The notes: generated by a model not told the origin, from the sequence alone. 64,000 bases of DNA from Kistimonas sp964291485 (GCA_964291485.2 OZ220224.1:1-64000), one strand, 5' to 3'; shown: positions 1-20,841, counted from the stretch's first letter. Translations and numbers: made by a program.

Positions 1-238
<238 letters not shown>

Positions 239-508
239 ATCGAAATTCTCATTTCGGGTAAGCGTCCACACGAATTGCTTGATTGGATAACAACGTTAAG
301 TTGATTGTCCTTTCATTTGTTCTTTAAAAATTTGGAATCTGAAAATTTTACTGTTGCTGAGCACTCTCAAGCAAACGATCTGGCGATCGTAAGTAAATCC
401 AACGCACTAAGGTAGCGTTGGTCTAGGCGTTTGATCATCAAGATGATCCTGGCTTAATGAAAGTAACTTCGGTTGCTAAATTAATACAGAAATTGTTTTG
501 GGTTATAT
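239..508 (+). other. 16S-23S spacer without tRNA genes, with boxA
   Basis: This 270-base spacer has a boxA-like antitermination motif (TGTTCTTTAA) at about 318-327, as expected before 23S. I looked for tRNA-Ile, tRNA-Ala and tRNA-Glu and found no cloverleaf or CCA end. The bases just before 23S (ATATGG) are complementary to those just after it (CCATAT) and would form the RNase III processing stem. Confidence 0.85.
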
Positions 509-3410
<2,902 letters not shown>

Positions 3411-3519
3411 ATAACGCCAAAGCGATTTGAACGCCAACGACACAGATCGTTGAGAGTGTGTAGCGCAGTAAATTCAACAGATTCCGGAGAGCGTGAGAAA
3501 TCACGATCTCAACCAGTTT

Positions 3520-3638
3520 TGTCTGGCGACCATAGAGTATTGGCCCCACCTGATCCCATCCCGAACTCAGCAGTGAAACGATACATCGCCGATGGTAGTG
3601 TGGGGTCTCCCCATGTGAGAGTAGGTCATCGCCAGGCT
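3520..3638 (+). rRNA. rrf: 5S ribosomal RNA
   Basis: About 119 bases, starting TGTCTGGCGACC and closing with GCCAGGCT, so the terminal stem forms. The conserved CCGAACTCAG loop is present. It lies 109 bases after 23S and directly before a strong terminator. Confidence 0.95.
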
Positions 3639-3647
3639 TTAATTGAG

Positions 3648-3680
3648 AAAACCCTGATCAGGCAACTGGTCAGGGTTTTT
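3648..3680 (+). terminator. Rho-independent terminator of rRNA operon
   Basis: A 13-bp stem is formed by 3648-3660 (AAAACCCTGATCA) and 3667-3679 (TGGTCAGGGTTTT, with one G-T pair). The loop is 6 bases and the stem runs into a T tract. It is identical in each unit. Confidence 0.92.
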
Positions 3681-3705
3681 GCTTTGGGTCGTAAAACTTT
3701 TTAGC

Positions 3706-3754
3706 TCACTTCTCACTTCTCACTTCTCACTTCTCACTTCTCATTTCTCATTTC
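3706..3754 (+). repeat. Heptamer tandem repeat, 7 copies
   Basis: Five copies of TCACTTC followed by two of TCATTTC lie about 25 bases after the rRNA terminator. The same seven copies occur in unit 2, while the last unit has only about four. The function is unknown; the array lies between the terminator of one operon and the promoters of the next. Confidence 0.9.
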
Positions 3755-3883
3755 TTGCGGCCGGATCCATTGAGCCAGATCTTCAGAGATTCCCTGGAGA
3801 GTTCGTTTTGTCTGTTAATTAACCAATATCCGTCCTGGTGGGGCTGAAGCGTTTGTATTTGTACGTAAATCTTTCAACCGCCG

Positions 3884-4095
3884 TTGAAATGCACGTCGAT
3901 GCGCCTATAATTCGCCTCCTGTTGCGGTCAGCTTCTTAGCGACCCGGTCGTCAAACGCCGAATTATCCACAGGATGAAACGAGCAATTGACACAAGGCCG
4001 AAACGCTGTAGAATGCGCCGCCTGTCAACGAGCTTCGCTCTCCGGTTTCACCGGGTGAAACAAGCGCTTGACACTGAAGTCCGCCGGAGTAGAAT
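3884..4095 (+). promoter_or_regulatory. Three tandem sigma70 rRNA promoters (P1-P3)
   Basis: P1 has TTGAAA at 3884 and TATAAT at 3906. P2 has TTGACA at 3987 and TAGAAT at 4009. P3 has TTGACA at 4068 and TAGAAT at 4090. All three have 16-base spacers. They drive the downstream 16S and sit between the 5S terminator of one unit and the 16S of the next, so each unit can be transcribed independently. Confidence 0.85.
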
Positions 4096-4155
4096 GGCGG
4101 CCTCGCTGAAACGGGCAAGGTTCTTCGGAACGCAGTCTGAATCATTTTCAGCGAT

Positions 4156-4172
4156 GAGTTCTTTAACAAATT
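4156..4172 (+). promoter_or_regulatory. Leader boxA (rRNA antitermination)
   Basis: GTTCTTTAACAAATT, followed by the ATCAAGCAATTCGTGTGGG leader element, closely matches the boxA region of gammaproteobacterial 16S leaders, where the NusB/NusE complex binds nascent RNA. Confidence 0.8.
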
Positions 4173-4338
4173 ATCAAGCAATTCGTGTGGGCGCTTGCTC
4201 GGATGAGAAAAGTTATTTCTTCGGAAATAACCAAAGATTTTCATCATGAGTAAGCACCACTTGTTAATTCATTACGATTGATAGGTAGTTCTTGCGAACT
4301 GATGAGTCAGATTTGATGCCTTAAGCATCACACGATTT

Positions 4339-5878
<1,540 letters not shown>

Positions 5879-6148
5879 ATCGAAATTCTCATTTCGGGTA
5901 AGCGTCCACACGAATTGCTTGATTGGATAACAACGTTAAGTTGATTGTCCTTTCATTTGTTCTTTAAAAATTTGGAATCTGAAAATTTTACTGTTGCTGA
6001 GCACTCTCAAGCAAACGATCTGGCGATCGTAAGTAAATCCAACGCACTAAGGTAGCGTTGGTCTAGGCGTTTGATCATCAAGATGATCCTGGCTTAATGA
6101 AAGTAACTTCGGTTGCTAAATTAATACAGAAATTGTTTTGGGTTATAT
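5879..6148 (+). other. 16S-23S spacer without tRNA genes, with boxA
   Basis: Identical to the spacer at 239-508. The boxA-like TGTTCTTTAA is at 5958-5967. No tRNA gene is visible. Confidence 0.85.
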
Positions 6149-9050
<2,902 letters not shown>

Positions 9051-9159
9051 ATAACGCCAAAGCGATTTGAACGCCAACGACACAGATCGTTGAGAGTGTG
9101 TAGCGCAGTAAATTCAACAGATTCCGGAGAGCGTGAGAAATCACGATCTCAACCAGTTT

Positions 9160-9278
9160 TGTCTGGCGACCATAGAGTATTGGCCCCACCTGATCCCATC
9201 CCGAACTCAGCAGTGAAACGATACATCGCCGATGGTAGTGTGGGGTCTCCCCATGTGAGAGTAGGTCATCGCCAGGCT
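9160..9278 (+). rRNA. rrf: 5S ribosomal RNA
   Basis: Identical to the 5S at 3520-3638, with the same 109-base 23S-5S spacer. Confidence 0.95.
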
Positions 9279-9287
9279 TTAATTGAG

Positions 9288-9320
9288 AAAACCCTGATCA
9301 GGCAACTGGTCAGGGTTTTT
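9288..9320 (+). terminator. Rho-independent terminator of rRNA operon
   Basis: Same 13-bp hairpin and T tract as at 3648-3680. Confidence 0.92.
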
Positions 9321-9345
9321 GCTTTGGGTCGTAAAACTTTTTAGC

Positions 9346-9394
9346 TCACTTCTCACTTCTCACTTCTCACTTCTCACTTCTCATTTCTCATTTC
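9346..9394 (+). repeat. Heptamer tandem repeat, 7 copies
   Basis: Five TCACTTC and two TCATTTC units, identical to those at 3706-3754. Confidence 0.9.
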
Positions 9395-9523
9395 TTGCGG
9401 CCGGATCCATTGAGCCAGATCTTCAGAGATTCCCTGGAGAGTTCGTTTTGTCTGTTAATTAACCAATATCCGTCCTGGTGGGGCTGAAGCGTTTGTATTT
9501 GTACGTAAATCTTTCAACCGCCG

Positions 9524-9735
9524 TTGAAATGCACGTCGATGCGCCTATAATTCGCCTCCTGTTGCGGTCAGCTTCTTAGCGACCCGGTCGTCAAACGCCG
9601 AATTATCCACAGGATGAAACGAGCAATTGACACAAGGCCGAAACGCTGTAGAATGCGCCGCCTGTCAACGAGCTTCGCTCTCCGGTTTCACCGGGTGAAA
9701 CAAGCGCTTGACACTGAAGTCCGCCGGAGTAGAAT
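9524..9735 (+). promoter_or_regulatory. Three tandem sigma70 rRNA promoters (P1-P3)
   Basis: Same three promoters as in the previous leader: -35/-10 pairs at 9524/9546, 9627/9649 and 9708/9730, each with a 16-base spacer. They drive the 16S starting at 9979. Confidence 0.85.
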
Positions 9736-9795
9736 GGCGGCCTCGCTGAAACGGGCAAGGTTCTTCGGAACGCAGTCTGAATCATTTTCAGCGAT

Positions 9796-9812
9796 GAGTT
9801 CTTTAACAAATT
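9796..9812 (+). promoter_or_regulatory. Leader boxA (rRNA antitermination)
   Basis: Same motif and position relative to 16S as at 4156-4172. Confidence 0.8.
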
Positions 9813-9978
9813 ATCAAGCAATTCGTGTGGGCGCTTGCTCGGATGAGAAAAGTTATTTCTTCGGAAATAACCAAAGATTTTCATCATGAGTAAGCACCAC
9901 TTGTTAATTCATTACGATTGATAGGTAGTTCTTGCGAACTGATGAGTCAGATTTGATGCCTTAAGCATCACACGATTT

Positions 9979-11518
<1,540 letters not shown>

Positions 11519-11788
11519 ATCGAAATTCTCATTTCGGGTAAGCGTCCACACGAATTGCTTGATTGGATAACAACGTTAAGTTGATTGTCCTTTCATTTGT
11601 TCTTTAAAAATTTGGAATCTGAAAATTTTACTGTTGCTGAGCACTCTCAAGCAAACGATCTGGCGATCGTAAGTAAATCCAACGCACTAAGGTAGCGTTG
11701 GTCTAGGCGTTTGATCATCAAGATGATCCTGGCTTAATGAAAGTAACTTCGGTTGCTAAATTAATACAGAAATTGTTTTGGGTTATAT
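11519..11788 (+). other. 16S-23S spacer without tRNA genes, with boxA
   Basis: Identical to the other two spacers. The boxA-like motif starts at 11598. No tRNA gene is visible. Confidence 0.85.
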
Positions 11789-14690
<2,902 letters not shown>

Positions 14691-14822
14691 ATAACGCCAA
14701 AGCGATTTGAACGCCAACGACACAGATCGTTGAGAGTGTGTAGCGCAGTAAATTCAACAGATTCCGGAGAGAGTGAAAGGCGATTCAATCAACGAATCAA
14801 CATTCATTGTCTCAACCAGTTT

Positions 14823-14941
14823 TGTCTGGCGACCATAGAGTATTGGCCCCACCTGATCCCATCCCGAACTCAGCAGTGAAACGATACATCGCCGATGGTA
14901 GTGTGGGGTCTCCCCATGTGAGAGTAGGTCATCGCCAGGCT
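14823..14941 (+). rRNA. rrf: 5S ribosomal RNA, last copy
   Basis: Same 119-base sequence as the other 5S genes. The spacer from 23S is 23 bases longer: a 17-base segment after 3490 is replaced by an unrelated 40-base segment at 14771-14810. Confidence 0.95.
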
Positions 14942-14950
14942 TTAATTGAG

Positions 14951-14983
14951 AAAACCCTGATCAGGCAACTGGTCAGGGTTTTT
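14951..14983 (+). terminator. Rho-independent terminator, end of rRNA array
   Basis: Same hairpin as after the other 5S genes. After this the sequence soon departs from the repeat unit. Confidence 0.92.
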
Positions 14984-15008
14984 GCTTTGGGTCGTAAAAC
15001 TTTTTAGC

Positions 15009-15036
15009 TCACTTCTCACTTCTCACTTCTTACTTC
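15009..15036 (+). repeat. Shortened heptamer repeat, about 4 copies
   Basis: Three TCACTTC copies and one TTACTTC, versus seven copies after the other two 5S genes. The sequence then leaves the rRNA unit. Confidence 0.85.
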
Positions 15037-15654
15037 TTTTGCTTCATTGAAACTAAATTCCTTAGTTTAAAATCGAGAAAGCTTTGTGCTTTCGTGTTGG
15101 ACATGGGGTTGACTAAATTCAGCCACTCCCTCATTGGGTGAACGTAATAATTCAGCTCAACTTATACCAATTGCTTTTCCCAACTGAGGTTTAATCCTCT
15201 GTGGCCTGTGCTGCGTTGCTCGGAGAAATTGCCAGGTTTCCTTTGTAGGTCGATTTGTGAAGGAAGCCGACGTTGTATGCCGGTAGAACATTGGCTTGCA
15301 TGTGAACCGAGCTAAATTAATCAGGCAACAGACTGCCTGTTCAAAGCAAACCTAGCCAGTGTTCCAGATCATAGATAGTTATAACGTAGCTAGAAAAAAT
15401 GACTGGTATTACTCCTTTAGGGGGCATCAATTTCATGAAGTTTAACTGCGAAAGTTAGGTTGAAGTTTCATTTAATAAATACTGCTGGCTGGTTAAGACA
15501 TTTCAGGCTTTACACGACTTTGGTTTGGAGCAACCAAATCCAGAAGCCACTATAAGGTCTGAACGAAGAATGCTCAGGATTTATGGAAATGAACCCAGAC
15601 ACTAATATCAAGAATTCAAAATAAGGGAGTGCAGAATACTCCCCAAAAGAAAAG
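15037..15654 (+). other. Non-coding stretch after rRNA array
   Basis: About 620 bases, AT-rich, with no convincing reading frame on either strand. It separates the rRNA array from the convergent ceramidase-family gene. I see no tRNA, insertion sequence or clear promoter. Confidence 0.6.
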
Positions 15655-17691
15655 TTAGCGAAACGCGGGGGAATAGAGGACTGGCTGATTCGCTCTGGCT
15701 TGGATTACAAATCTGAACTGTCGCTTCTTGCCTTCAAAGACAGGGTTATACCAGAAGGCTGTGTATTCCGCGAATTCCCCTTCATCCTCTAACATCTGGA
15801 TAGCAATATCATAGCCATTGTCATCGACCGGGATCTCATTGACGACGAGAGGCGCCCATTCCTTCCCATCCTCGCTACTTTCAATGCTGATCAAGGGTTT
15901 ATGCAGGTTAATTAAACCGGGGCCCACATCCTGCCATTTGAAAGCCCAGTAGCCTTCTTCATTGCTATAGGCGTGCTTATATTCAGGAGCAGTCAGTACT
16001 GAACGGATGGATTCATTTGGCTCAACAGCATCAGGCACAAACTGTCGGGTCTTCAGTGTGTATTCCTGGGTGTCTGGCAGATCACGAACGTTATCTGAAC
16101 CCTGAAGGAGACCATCCACCAGATTAACCGCATGCCCGGTTATAACTGGCTGGGTATATTTGCCATATATGGTATGGCCACCTTCGTAATACTGGATTGC
16201 ATATTCTTCCGGTGTCGTCATGTACCCGGTATAACCATTGGCAAGACTCGATACCATGACGTGGTGGATGGATTGGCCATGATTTTCATAGATTTCCCGA
16301 ACGCCGTCTTCTATCCGCTTGCCAGATTCGGCAGTGATTTCATAAGGCAGTGGGATGATTGCCATATAGCCAATCTGGAAGGCCTGGAACAGGACTGTCC
16401 TTGGGAATGAATCTTTGGGTTCCAGAATTCTCTGTATCGAATCAAAACCGAGTATACGACGCTCTCCATTACAGTTATTGGTAAAGAATGTACGACGTGA
16501 TCCCTGCTTGAAGAAAGGAAGGTATCCGATAACCGGTGACGTGTGCTCAAAGGGAGCGGCAGCAAGAGTATTACCAGCAGCCGCTTCCTCGCAGATACTG
16601 GCGTCGCCATAGGTATTGTTGTTTCTGATATCCAACTCGCGGGTTGCTGTGCGGAGAGATAGGGTATCAGAGAGTTCCGTGTCCAGTGACTGGAACAGAT
16701 TCCAGGCGTGTTTGGCGATGCCCTTGCCGACACGGCGCGATTCAATTTGCCCCAGCATTTCCAGGCGGGATGCGGGTGCCATATCTCCGTGGGTACCTTC
16801 GAATGCACCAAATACAACGCCCTGTTCTGTATTGTACGCCTGTTCAATAGCCCACTTCACATCGTTTTGAATATAAGCCCAGATATCTGCATTGAAGAAA
16901 GGATCACGCTCAGGTACCCCTGTGCCGTGTATGGAGAAGCTGGCAAAAGCTCCGGCAGGCTTGTAGGTGCCATCTTCCTCTTGTGTATCTATACGTACCA
17001 TGTAAAGCGCAGGGTTGATGGCATGGAAGGCATCGCTGGCCGTATCAGCAAGATTTTCTGTTGTATCGTTATTCAGATACGGCTCAAGTGAACGGTTCCT
17101 GGTCCATCCCCACACATCAGTGCGTCCTGTAGCGATTTTGGCGGGTTTTTGTGAGTCATACGCTTCGATGATGGCCGTTGAGAGTTGTTCAACCAGGAAG
17201 TCAAAGTAGACCGGATCAAAGCCATCCTTATGGGAAGCATGTTTGTTATAGAAAGCACTGCCAAGGTATTGGCCAGGGCCGGAGTGCGTGTGTGTGGCTG
17301 TTATGGCGAGGTTGGCTGCATCAATGTCGGTCTTCTGGGCGACGACTTCTGCCACTTTGCCCTGAAGGATGCGTGAGCCTGCAAGTAAATCGGTTTGCAC
17401 GATGGCTAGTGCATTACCTTCAGCATCTTTCAGGTAGAAGGCGCGTGCCGCCAGTCGATTACGGAATCCCTCACCGGTGGTTGACCACATGGAGTAGCCT
17501 GCGCGAGGGAGTCCGGGAGGAGGAGTGATATCGGCATGAGCAACACCTGCAGTCAGTTGCCCGGTTGAGGACTTCTGCTGAGCTTCGGTATAGGTGACAC
17601 GGTATGTTTCAGTATTGGCGCAGCCGGAGATGAATAAGACGGCAAAAAGCAGTGCGGGTAATTGCTGCCGAAGTCGTACGAATCCTGTCAT
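15655..17691 (-). CDS. Neutral/alkaline ceramidase-family lipoprotein, nucleophile Ser replaced
   Basis: A 678-residue protein of the neutral/alkaline ceramidase family; members hydrolyse the amide bond of ceramide. The N-terminus is a lipoprotein signal (ISGC, predicted lipid-modified Cys24), so it should be exported and membrane anchored. The family's zinc ligands are recognisable: THTHSGPG (His134/His136), SIHGT (His255), Glu451 in PYEITAESG and Tyr487 in NGYTGY. The conserved YYEGGHTIYG region lies at 501-510. The catalytic hexapeptide, usually GDVSPN with Ser as nucleophile, reads GDMAPA (302-307), so Ala305 replaces the serine. It may have a changed reaction or be a non-ceramidase member. 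Start ATG 17691 has a weak GGA upstream. It is alone on the minus strand, convergent with the rRNA array. Confidence 0.85.
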   Translation of the reverse strand: MTGFVRLRQQLPALLFAVLFISGCANTETYRVTYTEAQQKSSTGQLTAGVAHADITPPPGLPRAGYSMWSTTGEGFRNRLAARAFYLKDAEGNALAIVQTDLLAGSRILQGKVAEVVAQKTDIDAANLAITATHTHSGPGQYLGSAFYNKHASHKDGFDPVYFDFLVEQLSTAIIEAYDSQKPAKIATGRTDVWGWTRNRSLEPYLNNDTTENLADTASDAFHAINPALYMVRIDTQEEDGTYKPAGAFASFSIHGTGVPERDPFFNADIWAYIQNDVKWAIEQAYNTEQGVVFGAFEGTHGDMAPASRLEMLGQIESRRVGKGIAKHAWNLFQSLDTELSDTLSLRTATRELDIRNNNTYGDASICEEAAAGNTLAAAPFEHTSPVIGYLPFFKQGSRRTFFTNNCNGERRILGFDSIQRILEPKDSFPRTVLFQAFQIGYMAIIPLPYEITAESGKRIEDGVREIYENHGQSIHHVMVSSLANGYTGYMTTPEEYAIQYYEGGHTIYGKYTQPVITGHAVNLVDGLLQGSDNVRDLPDTQEYTLKTRQFVPDAVEPNESIRSVLTAPEYKHAYSNEEGYWAFKWQDVGPGLINLHKPLISIESSEDGKEWAPLVVNEIPVDDNGYDIAIQMLEDEGEFAEYTAFWYNPVFEGKKRQFRFVIQARANQPVLYSPAFR

Positions 17692-17877
17692 GACATGTCC
17701 AGTATTATTATTTGTTGTACTTTGGTACTACTTTATAGCAGTCATGGCGGTGTTCCAATAACACTATCGCCATCAAAAAGAGGCATATTAGCCAGTGTAT
17801 TGTTTGTGAGGCAGGGAAATCCGATCATGGCAGGAATCCTTTCCATACCATGAAGCGGTGTATGTGAGCGGGTTGCT

Positions 17878-18135
17878 CTAGGCCAGCTGGCAAAGCGGGA
17901 TACATTCTGGCTGCGCAGCTCTTGGGCCCAGCCAGCGATAGATTTCAGTCTGTTCGGGCGGACAGGAGGCGCAGCCTTTGTTACAGCCCAGTGTCTCCTT
18001 GCAGACGCGACCTTTTCTGATCCAGTGACTCAGCATGCCCCGGAGGGCATCCGGGCTGCTTTTGAAGTGCTTGGCCAGATCGGCCAGGCTGACCTGGCCC
18101 TGCTCGGCCAGGTAGTTTTTCAGAGGTATCAACAT
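17878..18135 (-). CDS. feoC: FeoC-like winged-helix protein
   Basis: An 85-residue protein encoded directly after feoB. Its start overlaps the feoB stop by one base (TAATG), which shows translational coupling. The N-terminal 50 residues fit the FeoC winged helix (LADLAKHF...LRGMLSHWIRKG). A cysteine cluster, C-x4-C-x2-C-x2-C in CKETLGCNKGCASC (about residues 45-58), could bind an Fe-S cluster as in known FeoC proteins. FeoC is thought to act as a regulator or stabiliser of FeoB. It is the last gene of the feoABC operon. Confidence 0.88.
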   Translation of the reverse strand: MLIPLKNYLAEQGQVSLADLAKHFKSSPDALRGMLSHWIRKGRVCKETLGCNKGCASCPPEQTEIYRWLGPRAAQPECIPLCQLA

Positions 18136-20489
18136 TACGAGCTACAGCAACTATTACCAGAGGTGACTGTTACCGGCACTTTGTTGTCCATTTCGATGCT
18201 GCCGAACCGGCGCAGACCAATGATGACTGCGATGAACGCTGCAAGCATACCAGCGATCCAGCTGGTCGCGCTGACAGGGCTCTGGGTCCAGATAGACGCC
18301 TGGTAGTACAGCGTGGCGGCCAGGTAGCCCATGAAGAAGGTCCATGAGCCGATGAAGACCGTCCAGCGCATGTTGGTTTCCCGATAAATCGCACCCAGTG
18401 CCGCAACGCAGGGTGTGTACAGGAGAATCAGGAGCAGATAGGCGATAGCAGCCGACTTGGTAGCGAACAGCTCTTGCATAACGCTCAGGTTGGTTGCAGC
18501 CATGCCCTGTTCCTCAGCGACGGCACCACTGTCAGAAATAACACCGATTTCGATACCCAGGGGATCAGCCAGGCTGTCACCAATGGCTGCCAGGTTTTCC
18601 GGAACAGTTGCCATGGCTTCTCGGATACCGCCCCAGAGGCTGTAGTCCGCTGCGTCCTCCGCAGAGGAAGCGCCAGCCAGCTGGCTATACATCGCATCCA
18701 GCGTACCGACAACGGCCTCCTTCGCAAAAATACCCGTAAAGATACCCACAGCAGCCGGCCAGTTTTCTTCAGTCATGCCCATCGGTGAGAAGACAGGTGT
18801 AATGGTACGACCAACTTCACTCAGTACGGATTTGTCTGTGTTCTCATTGCCAAAGGTGCCATCCGTACCCATGGAGTTAAGCACGCCCAGAACGGTTACA
18901 ACGATGACGATGACCTTACCTGCGCCCAGGATAAAGACCTTCAGACGATCCCAGGTACGCAGTAGCACCTGCTTGGCCAGCGGACGATGGTAGTCTGGCA
19001 GTTCCATAATGAACGGGCTGGTTTCACCGGGCAGCAGGGTACGTTTCATGATCACGGCTGTCAGTACGGCGACAGCGATACCGATCAGGTAAAGCGCGAA
19101 TACCACGTTCTGGCCGTTATAGGGGAAGAACGCTGCTGCGAACAGGGTATAGACCGGCAGACGTGCACCACAGGACATGAACGGTGCCATCATGATTGAG
19201 AGCATCCGGTCACGCGGGTTTTCCATGGTGCGCGCACCCATAATCGATGGTACGTTACACCCGAAGCCAACCAGCAGGGCGACAAACGATTTGCCCGGCA
19301 GACCGATTGCATTCATGGCTCGGTCAATAACGAACGCTGCCCGGGCCATGTAGCCGGAATCTTCCAGAATGGACAGAAACAGGAACAGGCAGGCAATGAC
19401 CGGAATAAAGGTTGAAACGGTCTGAATACCCGCGCCAACGCCATCTGCCAGCAGGGTAATCATGAATTCCGGGGCGCCCATGCTGCTCAGGACATAACGG
19501 CCGCCATCAACCAGTACGGTACCGGTGAAAATATCAAAGAAATCAATAAATGCACTGCCTACCTGAATGGTAAACAGGAACATGAGGTACATCACACCCA
19601 GAAATATAGGCAGCCCAAGTACGCGGTTCAGGACAATAGCATCAATCTTTGCACTGATGGTCTTGGATAATGTGCCACGACGCTCAAGCACCTGAGAGGT
19701 GATATTACTGATGAACTTGTAGCGTGCATCCGCGATCAGGATATCGGCATCTTCACCGCAGGCTTCTTCCAGTGCCGTGCGACGGCAGTTAACGGCACAC
19801 AGCATGTCGCTGTCGAGCCACTGTTCCAGATCGCTGTCGCCTTCCAGCAGTTTCAGTGCCAGCCACTCGGGCTCGACACGGTTTTGTGTAGCTACAGGTG
19901 CCAGTTGCTCTGCCAGCTGGCTGATTGCCTGCTGCAGATTTTCTGATGGAACGGTGTTGTGTTGCACGACCGCAGCGGGGTTTTTAACCGTCCGGTTGAT
20001 AACTTCCTGAAGCTCCTCAATCCCTTTGCTGCGGCTGGCCACGACCGGTACGACCGGGCAGCCCAGCAGGCGTTCCAGGTTGTCGGCATCCAGTTCCATG
20101 CCCTTGTCTTTCAGCATGTCCATCATGTTGAGGACAACCACGACCGGCTGCTTCATTTCCAGCAACTGGGTAGTCAGGTACAGGTTACGCTCGAAGTTGG
20201 AAGCATCGACGATATTGATGATCAGGTCAGCATGGCCGGCGAGCACGTAATCACGGGCAATGCGTTCATCAAGGGAAACATCTTCACTGATGACATCCAG
20301 GGAATAGGTGCCGGGAAGATCCACCAGGGTAATGTGCTTACCGTGGAACTGGTATTCACCGGTCTTCTTTTCCACAGTCACGCCCGGCCAGTTGCCCACA
20401 CGCTGACGGGCGCCGGTCATGGCGTTGAAGAGACTGGTTTTTCCCGCGTTCGGGTTGCCGACAACGGCGACTGTAAAGGAATCAGACAT
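18135..20489 (-). CDS. feoB: Ferrous iron transporter FeoB
   Basis: A 784-residue inner-membrane Fe(II) transporter with an N-terminal GTPase domain. G1 is GNPNAGKTS (11-19), G3 DLPGTYS and G4 NMMD, followed by the helical linker and a C-terminal multi-helix transport domain with two Gate-like segments. The C-terminus ends in Cys-rich SCCSS. The frame opens 12 codons earlier at 20525, but ATG 20489 is preferred: it gives the usual MSDSFTVAVVGN start and lies one base after the feoA stop. The length is normal for the family. It is co-transcribed with feoA and feoC and is probably induced under low oxygen and iron limitation, given the sites upstream of feoA. Confidence 0.95.
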   Translation of the reverse strand: MSDSFTVAVVGNPNAGKTSLFNAMTGARQRVGNWPGVTVEKKTGEYQFHGKHITLVDLPGTYSLDVISEDVSLDERIARDYVLAGHADLIINIVDASNFERNLYLTTQLLEMKQPVVVVLNMMDMLKDKGMELDADNLERLLGCPVVPVVASRSKGIEELQEVINRTVKNPAAVVQHNTVPSENLQQAISQLAEQLAPVATQNRVEPEWLALKLLEGDSDLEQWLDSDMLCAVNCRRTALEEACGEDADILIADARYKFISNITSQVLERRGTLSKTISAKIDAIVLNRVLGLPIFLGVMYLMFLFTIQVGSAFIDFFDIFTGTVLVDGGRYVLSSMGAPEFMITLLADGVGAGIQTVSTFIPVIACLFLFLSILEDSGYMARAAFVIDRAMNAIGLPGKSFVALLVGFGCNVPSIMGARTMENPRDRMLSIMMAPFMSCGARLPVYTLFAAAFFPYNGQNVVFALYLIGIAVAVLTAVIMKRTLLPGETSPFIMELPDYHRPLAKQVLLRTWDRLKVFILGAGKVIVIVVTVLGVLNSMGTDGTFGNENTDKSVLSEVGRTITPVFSPMGMTEENWPAAVGIFTGIFAKEAVVGTLDAMYSQLAGASSAEDAADYSLWGGIREAMATVPENLAAIGDSLADPLGIEIGVISDSGAVAEEQGMAATNLSVMQELFATKSAAIAYLLLILLYTPCVAALGAIYRETNMRWTVFIGSWTFFMGYLAATLYYQASIWTQSPVSATSWIAGMLAAFIAVIIGLRRFGSIEMDNKVPVTVTSGNSCCSS

Positions 20490-20490
20490 C

Positions 20491-20721
20491 TTACTGGGAT
20501 ACCTCGACAATACGTGCTTCTTCACGGCGCAGGCTCAATTGGAAGCCGCGCAGCTCCAGCTCAATGGGATCGCCCAGTGGGGCGACGCGGCAGACCTTGA
20601 AGGTGGTGCCGGGGGTCATGCCCATAGTGAGCAGTTTGCGTCGGTAGGTACGCTGTTTGGAGGCAAAGCCGGTGATGGTGCCGGTGTCTCCAACGGTCAG
20701 GTCGCCCAGTGTCAACGTCAT
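20491..20721 (-). CDS. feoA: FeoA, SH3-like partner of FeoB
   Basis: A 76-residue cytosolic protein with the FeoA SH3-like fold (LGDLTVGDTGTITGF..., then a central RRKLLTMGMTPG segment). It is needed for full FeoB activity. An in-frame start exists at 20790, but ATG 20721 has a good GGAGG ribosome site and matches the normal FeoA length. It is the first gene of the feoABC operon. An FNR-type and a Fur-type site lie 70-120 bases upstream. Confidence 0.93.
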   Translation of the reverse strand: MTLTLGDLTVGDTGTITGFASKQRTYRRKLLTMGMTPGTTFKVCRVAPLGDPIELELRGFQLSLRREEARIVEVSQ

Positions 20722-20786
20722 AGAATGGTGATCCTCCCGCAGTAGCTGACCCCCCTCAGGGGTCAAAGCGAATTGCGAATGTTGTA

Positions 20787-20805
20787 ACAATTAAGAATCA
20801 TTATC
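20787..20805 (-). promoter_or_regulatory. Probable Fur box upstream of feoABC
   Basis: AATCATTATC (20796-20805) is a perfect half of the 19-bp Fur consensus. The other half is weaker, about 13 of 19 matches overall. It overlaps the likely -10 region of the feo promoter (GATAAT read on the minus strand), a suitable place for iron repression. Confidence 0.6.
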
Positions 20806-20827
20806 ATTTTTTAGTAAAAAAATATCA

Positions 20828-20841
20828 TTGATCATCATCAA
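20828..20841 (-). promoter_or_regulatory. Perfect FNR/ANR box upstream of feoABC
   Basis: TTGATCATCATCAA exactly matches the FNR consensus TTGAT-N4-ATCAA. It lies about 30 bases upstream of the Fur-like site, roughly the -41.5 position expected for FNR activation of a feo promoter reading leftward. This predicts anaerobic induction. Confidence 0.75.

Noticed and set aside
19959..20600. 213-codon plus-strand frame opposite feoB/feoA
   Set aside because: It is antisense to clear feoB and feoA sequence; typical shadow of a GC-rich coding region.
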